Origin: Pomphorhynchus laevis
Lineage: Eukaryota > Acanthocephala > Palaeacanthocephala > Echinorhynchida > Pomphorhynchidae
Direction of reading: 5' to 3'
Assembly (NCBI GenBank): GCA_012934845.2
Contig: WNNJ02002018.1
Coordinates: forward strand, 1-64,000
Length of the DNA stretch: 64,000 bases
In this document: one piece after another, positions 40,201 to 46,247 of the stretch
Numbering within the stretch: the stretch's first letter is position 1
Layout of the letters: each line of letters starts with the position of its first letter
Notes under the pieces: model-generated
Database searches by the model: none
What the model saw: only the letters and a program-made list of their open reading frames with translations
Told to the model about the DNA's origin: nothing
Position numbers and translations under genes: made by a program

Positions 40201-40885
40201 GTAAAAATATGTTGAAAAAAGTGTAAATAAAAGTGTAAATAATGGTGTAAAAATTGATGTAAACAGAAGTGCAAATAAAAATGTATAAATGCGTTTAGAA
40301 AATAGTGTAAAAAAAGTGTAAATAAAAGTACAAATAATAGTGTTTAAATGAGTGTTTAAAGAAGTGTAAAAAATGTGTAAAAAGATCTTGAAAAAAGTGT
40401 AAATAATGGTGTAAAAAATGATGTAAATAAAAGTGCAAATAAAAGTGTATAAATGCATGAAAAAAATAGTGTAACTATTTTCTATAAAAAATAGTTCTTT
40501 TGTAACTATTGTAATAAAAGTGTAATTAAAAGTGTTAATTTTAGTGAAAATCATGGCGTAAATAATAGCACAAAAAAGTGTTAAATCAGTGCGAAAAAGG
40601 TGTAAAAAATAGTAAAAAAAAGGTTTTTAAATGTGTAAACAAAGTTAAAATAAAAGTGTAAAATATTGTGTAAAACACATTGTAAAAATAGTGTAAAATA
40701 AAAAAATAATAGCGAATATATAAGTATAAAAAAGTGTAAAAAAAGTGTTAGTAAAAGAGTAAAAAAAGCGTATATAATGTTGTAAATCATGGTGTAAATA
40801 ATAGTTTTAACAAATTAGTATAAATGCGTAAAAATGGAAGTGTAATTATAAGTGTAAAAAAGAGTGTAAATAAATGTGTAAAAAA
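37265..40885 (+). repeat. C-D-E higher-order unit with a shortened C, 3.62 kb
   Basis: The steps are 1501, 1124 and 996. The C segment lost about 347 bases, probably at 37631-37660, where two tgtaaacaaaagtgcaaat positions are merged. Confidence 0.75.
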
Positions 40886-42373
40886 GTGCAATTTAAAGTG
40901 CTAAAAAGTGTAAAGAAAAGTGTAAAAAGGAGTGTGAACTAGAGTGTAAGAAATAGTGTAAAAAATAGTTTAAAAAATCGTTTTACGAAAGAGAAAATAA
41001 TATTGTAAATTTTAGCGTTAATTAAAGTGTTTAAAAAGAGCAAAAAAAGTGTAAAAAATAGTATAAAAAAAATAGTAAAAAATGTATTAAAAAAGTCGAA
41101 ACAATAGTGTAGAAATAGTTTCAAAAACGGTGTAAAAAAGTAAAAAAAGGTATAAAAAGTGACGAAAATAATGTTAAAATGAGTGTAAAATACAGTGTAA
41201 AAATATGTTGAAAAAGGTGTAAATAAAAGTGTATATAATGGTGTAAAAATTGATGTAAACAAAAGTGCAAATAAAAGTGTATAAATGCGTTTAGAAAATA
41301 GTGTAAAAAAGAGTGTAAGTAAAAATGTAAAAAAAGTGAAAATAATAGTGTAAAAAATAGGACTAATAAAAGTGTAAAAAAGAACAAAAAAAGTGTAAAA
41401 AATAGTAAAAAATGTATTAAAAAATTGAAAATAATAGTATAATAATGGTTCAAAGAACAGTGTAATAAAGAGGGCAAAAAAAGGTATAAAAAGTGAAAAT
41501 AATAGTGTTTAAATAAGTGTTTAAAGAAGTGTAAAAAATGTGTAAAAATATTTTGAAAAAAGTGTAAATATAAGTGTAAATAATGGTGAAAAAAATGATG
41601 TAAATAAAAGTGCAAATAAAAGTGTATAAATGCATGTAGAATATAGTGTAAAAGGAGTGTAAATAAAAGTGTAAATAAAAGTGAAAATATTGGTGTAAAA
41701 AATAGCACTAATAAAAGGGTTAAAAAAGAGCAAATAAAAGTGTAAAAAATAGTATAAAAAAATTGTGAAAAATGTATTAAAAAATTGAAGGTAAGAGTGT
41801 AATAATAGTTAAAAAAACAGTGTAAAAAAAGGTATAAAAAGCAAAAAAAAATAGTGTTTTAAGAAGTGTTTAAAGAAGTGTAAAAAATGTGTAAAAATAT
41901 CTTTAAAAAAGTGTAAATAAAAGTGAAAATAATTGTGTAAAAATTGATGTAAACAAAAGTGCAAATAAAAGTGTAAAAATGCGTTTAGATAATAGTGTAA
42001 AAAAGAGTGTAAAAAAAGTGTAAAAAATGTAAAAAAATGGTGTAAAAAAAACACTAAAAAAGTGTTAAAAAAGAGCAAATAAAAGTGTAAAAAATAGTAT
42101 AAAAAAAGGTTTTTAAATGTGTAAACAAAGTTAAAATAAAAGTGTAAAATATTGTGTAAAACACATTGTAAAAAAAGTGTAAAATAAAAAAATAATAGCG
42201 AATATATAAGTATAAAAAAAGTGTAAAAAAAGTGTTAGTAAAAGAGTAAAAAAAAGCGTACATAATGTTGTAAATCATGGTGTAAATAATAGTTTTAACA
42301 AATTAGTATAAATGCGTAAAAATGGAAGTGTAATTAAGAGTGTAAAAAAGAGTGTAAATAAATGTGTAAAAAA
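40886..42373 (+). repeat. Mosaic segment, 1.49 kb
   Basis: It reads as B-like, then C-like from about 41720, then A-like after about 42040 (aaaaaaaggtttttaaatgtg). No other segment has this order. Confidence 0.65.
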
Positions 42374-43410
42374 GTGCAATTTAAAGTGCTAAAAAGTGTA
42401 AAGAAAAGTGTAAAAAGGAGTGTGAACTAGAGTGTAAGAAATAGTGTAAAAAATAGTTTAAAAAATCGTTTTACGAAAGAGAAAATAATATTGTAAATTT
42501 TAGCGTTTATTAAAGTGTTAAAAAAGAGCAAAAAAATTGTAAAAAATAGTATAAAAAATAGTAAAAAATGTATTAAAAAAGTGGAAATAATAGTGTAAAA
42601 ATAGTTTAAATAACAGTGTAAAAAAGAGTAAAAAAGGTATAAAAAGTGACGAAAATAATGTTAAAATGAGTGTAAAATACAGTGTAAAAATATGTTGAAA
42701 AAGGTGTAAATAAAAGTGTAAATAATGGTGTAGAAATTGATGTAAACAAAAGTGCAAATAAAAGTGTATAAATGCGTTTAGAAAATAGTGTAAAAAAGAG
42801 TGTAAATAAAAGTGTAAAAAAAAGTGAAAATATTGGTGTAAAAAATAGCACTAATAAAAGGGTTAAAAAAGAGCAAATAAAAGTGTAAAAAATAGTATAA
42901 AAAAATTGTGAAAAATGTATTAAAAAATTGAAGGTAAGAGTGTAATAATAGTTAAAAAAACAGTGTAAAAAAAGGTATAAAAAGCAAAAAAAATAGTGTT
43001 TTAAGAAGTGTTTAAAGAAGTGTAAAAAATGTGTAAAAATATCTTTAAAAAAGTGTAAATAAAAGTGAAAATAATGGTGTAAAAATTGATGTAAACAAAA
43101 GTGCAAATAAAAGTGTAAAAATGCGTTTAGATAATAGTGTAAAAAAGAGTGTAAATAAAAGTGTAAAAAATGTAAAAAAATGGTGTAAAAAATAACACTA
43201 ATAAAAGTGTTAAAAAAGAGCAAATAAAAGTGTAAAAAATAGTATAAAAAAATTGTGAAAAATGTATTAAAAAATTGAAAATAATAGTGTAATAATAGTT
43301 AAAAAAACAGTGTAAAAAAAGGTATAAAAAGCAAAAAAAAATAGTGTTTTTTTATAAGTGTTTAAAGAAGTGTAAAAATGTGTAAAAATATCTTAAAAAA
43401 AGTGTAAATA

Positions 43411-43414
43411 ATGG
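43411..43414 (+). repeat. Left copy of 4-bp flanking direct repeat (atgg)
   Basis: Uninterrupted copies of this satellite position read aataatgg followed by tgtaaaaattg. Here aataatgg is followed at once by foreign sequence. The same four bases recur at the right edge, so this is a candidate target-site duplication. Four bases may also arise by chance or microhomology. Confidence 0.6.
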
Positions 43415-43639
43415 AGCTGCGCATCCGCTCCACGGGTAAACCATTTAATGCGCACTATAGACCCCGCCTTCGCCGAAGAGTTTTTCCGTTTGTTCGACCG
43501 CTTGATATTGAAGTGTTTTAGCAATATCACTTCTATTCAACCCGATAAGTGGGCGTGGATGCAAGCTTGCTTACCGCTGAAGATGGGAGGACTGGGCCTT
43601 CGAAGCTGCTTCCAACACTCTCAGGCAGCCTTCCTTCTA
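43415..43639 (+). pseudogene. LINE reverse-transcriptase thumb fragment, 5'-truncated
   Basis: Read in the frame of the ATG at 43448, this stretch gives a thumb-region signature of LINE reverse transcriptases with a C-terminal restriction-like endonuclease. It contains PRVNHLMRT, then FDRLILKCF, a W-x-Q/M-A motif, LPLKMGGLGLRS and HSQAAFL. The catalytic palm (YxDD) would lie upstream and is missing because the element begins at the satellite junction. The frame closes at 43643-43645, while the expected continuation (SSVDTVASQL) lies in the next frame. One base appears to have been lost near 43634-43638. The ATG at 43448 is an internal methionine of the polymerase and not a start codon. The fragment cannot encode a working polymerase. 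Confidence 0.87.
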
Positions 43640-46209
43640 GTGTAGACACTGTCGCTAGCCAATTAAATCTTGACCCTTTAACTTTCCCTGGGTACGAATT
43701 CGTTAAATCTATTATTCCGCAACATGTAGGCAATCCGCAAACAAATCAACGAGGATTATCTTGTCACATTGACGAAGTGTCGCGCAGCAGGCTATTGGAG
43801 AATGCCGATCGCTTCAATACTGCCCGATTATTGGCAGTTTCATGCCCACACGCGTGTGCTTGGTTACAGGCCGTCCCTAGCAAAGCCACACATATGAACT
43901 TGGCACCAAATGAATTCGTTGTGCTACTACGTCTTTGGTTAGGGTTGTCTCTCTGGAACAGTGATTATCGATGCAGACGCTGCCTTAGGATGGCAGACAA
44001 ATTCGGCTTCCACGCCTTAACATGTCAGTTTGGAGGCCACCCTGGAATTCGACATGATAGCTTGAGGGATACAGTCTTTCAAGCAGCGATTTCTGCTGGA
44101 TTGAGGGTGGCAAAGGAGGTACCCAACCTTATTCGTGGTTTGCGAGAGAGACCGGCGGACATTCTCTTTTATAAGGACCCTCCTTTAGCAGTTGATTTTG
44201 CCGTAACTAACCCTCAACAAAATGCTTATATTTCCATGGCTTCTGAGATCCCTGGCTATGCCGCAAGCAAGTATGCCACCTGTGTCAAGGAAAGGAAATA
44301 TAAACGCAAATTAGAGGAGAATGGATACAGTTTTTCGGCAGCAGTTGTTGAAACTTACGGAGGATGGAACCCCCAAGGGGAAAAGCTAATTCGTTTCATT
44401 GCTCGTTCTATGTCATGTAGAAACGGTACCCCGTATTGTAGCACAGCGGGTCAGTTATTTCAGCGCTTGTCCGTCGCACTGATGAGAGGAAATGCTAAAG
44501 CGATCCTCAAAAGTCTTGACGAGATGGGCCAACCCTTACTAGAGAAAAGTCTTGGATTTTGTGACGACCCATCTCCGCGACTCTTTTCTTTGAGCAACCT
44601 TGCACAGCCCGAGGCCCAGTCAGTTGAGATAGTTCATGACTCCAATATTCGGTCAGCTTCCGTCGTCAAAGGCGACCATTCTGAGGTTGACATGCCTGTC
44701 CTGCAACTCATGTCTCCACGACGACCTTCGGCATATCACTCAACATCTAAACAATCAAATAATGCTTCTTTGTCACTTCAGCAATCACCAACAATTAAGG
44801 AGGGGTTGATATCGCTTCAACCGAATATTGATCAACATACCTATGGAACTGCAACATTATCCAGATTAACACTTGCACCATTTTTGAACCTTCCATTTGG
44901 AAATTCAAATTGTACTGAAATACAACAAAATATTTTTGGCACTATTCAGACAAATCCACATGCAGTTCAAAACCTTCTAAGTAATAATTTGGCTCAAAGA
45001 CTTATGAGTAATCCTGCATTGCTTAGTTCAATTAAGCTTAACAATCCACAAATGCAAAGAGTGAGGGAGCAGAACCACGAGGTTTCACAATTCGTTAACA
45101 ATCCGGATTTAATGTGTCAAACAATGGAAATGATTCGTATTCCTACAACTATACAGGAAATTACGAGAAACCATGACAGAGCCCTGATTAACCTTGAGAG
45201 ATTACCGAGCGGATATAAAGTTCGACAGAGAATTTATCGCGATTTTCAAGAACCAATGCTTAATGTGGCACATGAGCAGTTTGGCGATAACCCTCTGAAT
45301 ACTTATTCTAGTTCATCTGGTACAGCTAACACTAGTCAAGTAGGAACTGAAAATACAAACCTCCTGCCAAACCCGGTGGCATATCAGAATACTACATTTC
45401 AAATCGATTCGTCTAGTTCATATGTATCTAATTCAAACCGTTTAGAGTCGCCTTTGCAATCTACGTCAAGCGAAAACACTAATCGGTATTCTACGATGAA
45501 CCCTCAACAATTATTAGTAGTCGATGCTGAAAATCCTCTCATGTTATTCGACATGTTGCGGGCATCCAGTTTTAACCCAAATATGAATAATTCTCTCTGC
45601 GATCCTGGTATTCTACTTAATCTGCTTAAGATTCTTCTTAATCTGCTGCGTACATATGAATTTATACAGGACGAAGGACAAAGAGAACAAGTACATCGTG
45701 TAATTCATGAGTTTATGAGTCAGTGGCCAATACCTGAAATTTGTGCTCTATGCACAAATACTCGAGCATTGAGGACGATTGTACAAATTCTAAAGAATCT
45801 AATTCGTCTTAGGGACACATCCCCACAAGTATATTCACAGTTGATATCTTCAAATATAAGCGGTCTAGTCGATAATCAAATGAATAGTCAACCTACTTCA
45901 TCTGATGTGGATTCTTTTCGATCACCAAGCAATAGACAAACAGCTTATGCAACAACAGTATTTCAAAATTTACAATACTCAAATCAAGATTATACTGCTT
46001 CGTTGTTTCAACCATTAGATCGTCTTCATCTCCAGCAACATCAGCCGACAAATCAACAACCAAACCAAACTCAAGAACATCTTTATGCATCCGAACTTGT
46101 ACAAATGCAGACATTGGGATTCCATAGCCGTGATACTAATCTGGAAGAGCTTGCTGCATCTATGGGGGACGCAAAAATGGCTGTGGAACGTAATGAAGAT
46201 TTTGATTGA
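43549..46209 (+). CDS. Chimeric open frame: LINE zinc knuckle and endonuclease fused to ubiquilin STI1-UBA
   Basis: One intron-free frame of 886 codons ends at TGA 46207-46209. It opens just after a TAA at 43546 with GTG, so 43549 is the edge of the open frame and probably not a start. The first in-frame ATG is at 43894 and would give 771 residues. Numbering from 43549, residues 30-135 are the LINE region between thumb and zinc knuckle (PHACAWL, EFVVLLRLWLG). C142-C145-H155-C159 form the CCHC knuckle. Residues 165-322 are the restriction-like nuclease, with RHD 168-170, RPAD 201-204, D216, K247/K250 and E268. From about residue 395 the protein is ubiquilin-like: STI1 regions at about 461-580 and 650-765, then a UBA at 846-884. 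In ubiquilin, STI1 regions bind hydrophobic clients and the UBA binds ubiquitin. The UBL that docks on the proteasome is absent. The fusion is directly visible. Expression and function are unknown, and a drifting retrocopy is the main alternative. Confidence 0.85.
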   Translation: MGVDASLLTAEDGRTGPSKLLPTLSGSLPSSVDTVASQLNLDPLTFPGYEFVKSIIPQHVGNPQTNQRGLSCHIDEVSRSRLLENADRFNTARLLAVSCPHACAWLQAVPSKATHMNLAPNEFVVLLRLWLGLSLWNSDYRCRRCLRMADKFGFHALTCQFGGHPGIRHDSLRDTVFQAAISAGLRVAKEVPNLIRGLRERPADILFYKDPPLAVDFAVTNPQQNAYISMASEIPGYAASKYATCVKERKYKRKLEENGYSFSAAVVETYGGWNPQGEKLIRFIARSMSCRNGTPYCSTAGQLFQRLSVALMRGNAKAILKSLDEMGQPLLEKSLGFCDDPSPRLFSLSNLAQPEAQSVEIVHDSNIRSASVVKGDHSEVDMPVLQLMSPRRPSAYHSTSKQSNNASLSLQQSPTIKEGLISLQPNIDQHTYGTATLSRLTLAPFLNLPFGNSNCTEIQQNIFGTIQTNPHAVQNLLSNNLAQRLMSNPALLSSIKLNNPQMQRVREQNHEVSQFVNNPDLMCQTMEMIRIPTTIQEITRNHDRALINLERLPSGYKVRQRIYRDFQEPMLNVAHEQFGDNPLNTYSSSSGTANTSQVGTENTNLLPNPVAYQNTTFQIDSSSSYVSNSNRLESPLQSTSSENTNRYSTMNPQQLLVVDAENPLMLFDMLRASSFNPNMNNSLCDPGILLNLLKILLNLLRTYEFIQDEGQREQVHRVIHEFMSQWPIPEICALCTNTRALRTIVQILKNLIRLRDTSPQVYSQLISSNISGLVDNQMNSQPTSSDVDSFRSPSNRQTAYATTVFQNLQYSNQDYTASLFQPLDRLHLQQHQPTNQQPNQTQEHLYASELVQMQTLGFHSRDTNLEELAASMGDAKMAVERNEDFD
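43894..44514 (+). other. LINE CCHC zinc knuckle and restriction-like endonuclease domain
   Basis: The segment runs from the first in-frame ATG to the end of recognisable LINE homology. The knuckle is C-X2-C-X9-H-X3-C (codons 43972-44025), followed by GIRHD. The PD-(D/E)XK-like core shows RPAD and D216 eleven residues after D204. It continues with KERKYKRKL, then VVETYGGW, and the closing RLSVALMRGNAKAIL helix. In this LINE type the nuclease nicks target DNA to prime reverse transcription. All the key acidic and basic positions I can recognise are present, so the nuclease is not obviously dead. Its dependence on the missing polymerase half is unknown. Confidence 0.87.
44515..44730 (+). other. 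Linker between nuclease and ubiquilin parts, of unrecognised origin
   Basis: About 72 codons (residues 323-394) match neither parent clearly. The composition is still about 50 % G+C up to 44700, like the LINE part, so it is probably the LINE C-terminus. The hydrophobic run VLQLM at 384-388, followed by SPRRPS, could be a trace of the last strand of a ubiquilin UBL, but this is weak. Confidence 0.5.
44731..46209 (+). other. UBQLN-like: Ubiquilin-like region (STI1 regions and UBA, no UBL)
   Basis: A serine/asparagine/glutamine-rich linker (residues 395-440) leads into the first STI1 region with Asn-Pro motifs: TNPHA, SNPALL, NNPQMQ and NNPDLM. The near-diagnostic ubiquilin block follows, with DRALINLE, PSGY, FQEPML and HEQFGDNPL, then LLPNPVAYQ. 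The second STI1 region contains ENPLMLFDML, FMSQWPIPE and NTRALRTIVQILK. The order and spacing agree with animal ubiquilins. Two conserved Asn-Pro motifs have changed (NHEV and RIPTT). Ubiquilins are shuttle factors linking ubiquitinated or hydrophobic clients to the proteasome. This copy has lost the UBL that provides the proteasome contact. Animal ubiquilin genes usually have introns, so an uninterrupted frame fits an RNA-derived copy. Confidence 0.92.
46084..46200 (+). other. UBA domain, diverged
   Basis: Residues 846-884 match the ubiquilin UBA: LVQMQTLGFHSRDTNLEEL, then a GDAKMAVE helix. The usual MGF loop is LGF here. The third helix ends in ERNEDFD, where ubiquilins carry a hydrophobic Leu-Leu pair. 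The fold is recognisable, but ubiquitin binding may be weakened because the MGF loop and third helix form the binding face. Confidence 0.85.
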
Positions 46210-46243
46210 TTGACTATAGTTTTAATCTATTAATATTTGTCTT
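46210..46243 (+). other. Short 3' tail of the insertion
   Basis: Thirty-four bases separate the stop codon from the satellite. I see no AATAAA signal and no A tract here. The first AATAAA after the stop is at 46275-46280, inside the satellite. Confidence 0.7.
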
Positions 46244-46247
46244 ATGG
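46244..46247 (+). repeat. Right copy of 4-bp flanking direct repeat (atgg)
   Basis: The array resumes here with atggtgaaaaattgatg. Uninterrupted copies read atggtgtaaaaattgatg, so it resumes at the same monomer position with one T missing. Together with the left copy it brackets the insertion. Confidence 0.6.

Larger units (their letters stand above)
1..43414 (+). repeat. Left part of a 12-bp-based satellite array
   Basis: This block is made of degenerate 12-base monomers close to GTGTAAATAAAA, seen for example as consecutive gtgtaaataaaa, gtgtaaataatg, gtgtaaaaattg and atgtaaacaaaa units. The plus strand is almost free of cytosine. I see no gene, RNA gene or unique sequence in it. Monomers are arranged into higher-order segments of about 0.78 to 1.85 kb, listed separately, each carrying a conserved core of about 250 bases. 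The array stops at the insertion at 43415 and resumes in register after it. Its chromosomal position (centromere, sex chromosome or other heterochromatin) cannot be told from the sequence. Confidence 0.97.
43415..46243 (+). mobile_element. Composite insertion: 5'-truncated LINE 3' end joined to ubiquilin
   Basis: This is the only non-satellite sequence in the window, 2829 bases long. Its first codons (agc tgc gca tcc) already belong to a reverse-transcriptase thumb, so the LINE is truncated exactly at the satellite boundary, as expected for an incomplete target-primed insertion. The order is RT thumb, CCHC zinc knuckle, restriction-like endonuclease, linker, and ubiquilin STI1 regions and UBA. 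A short 3' tail of 34 bases follows the stop. A 4-base direct repeat (atgg) flanks it. There is no poly(A) tail, which does not exclude retrotransposition because many elements with restriction-like endonucleases lack one. The distance between satellite landmarks at 42374 and 47056 is 4682. Removing 2833 bases gives 1849, the normal C spacing. The LINE family is firm; the exact clade (R2/NeSL/CRE-like or another) is not. Confidence 0.88.

Noticed and set aside
469-43300. Many minus-strand open frames of 60-290 codons encoding F/Y/T/I/L-rich proteins that look like membrane proteins
   Set aside because: They are translations of a 12-base satellite monomer whose reverse complement has no stop in any frame. 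Two or three frames are often open at once, the same frames recur in every repeat, and the peptides are 4-residue repeats.
43549-43551. GTG as a true start codon
   Set aside because: It only marks the edge of the open frame after TAA 43546. Eukaryotic initiation at GTG is rare, and the first ATG is at 43894.
43448-43645. A separate 65-codon gene starting at ATG 43448
   Set aside because: It is an internal part of a LINE reverse-transcriptase thumb. The homologous frame already runs upstream to the satellite border and continues downstream in another frame.
43533-43733. Minus-strand open frame under the start of the island
   Set aside because: It is a shadow of the plus-strand LINE coding sequence, with no recognisable family.
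44515-44730. A UBL domain between nuclease and STI1 regions
   Set aside because: Only a short hydrophobic run (VLQLM) could be a trace. The length and sequence do not support a complete ubiquitin-like fold.
45893-46114. Minus-strand open frame under the ubiquilin part
   Set aside because: It lies opposite the well-supported ubiquilin C-terminal region and has no recognisable family.
43415-46243. An LTR element or other virus-like origin for the island
   Set aside because: There are no long terminal repeats, protease, RNase H, integrase or capsid signatures. The CCHC followed by a restriction-like endonuclease after an RT thumb is a LINE arrangement.
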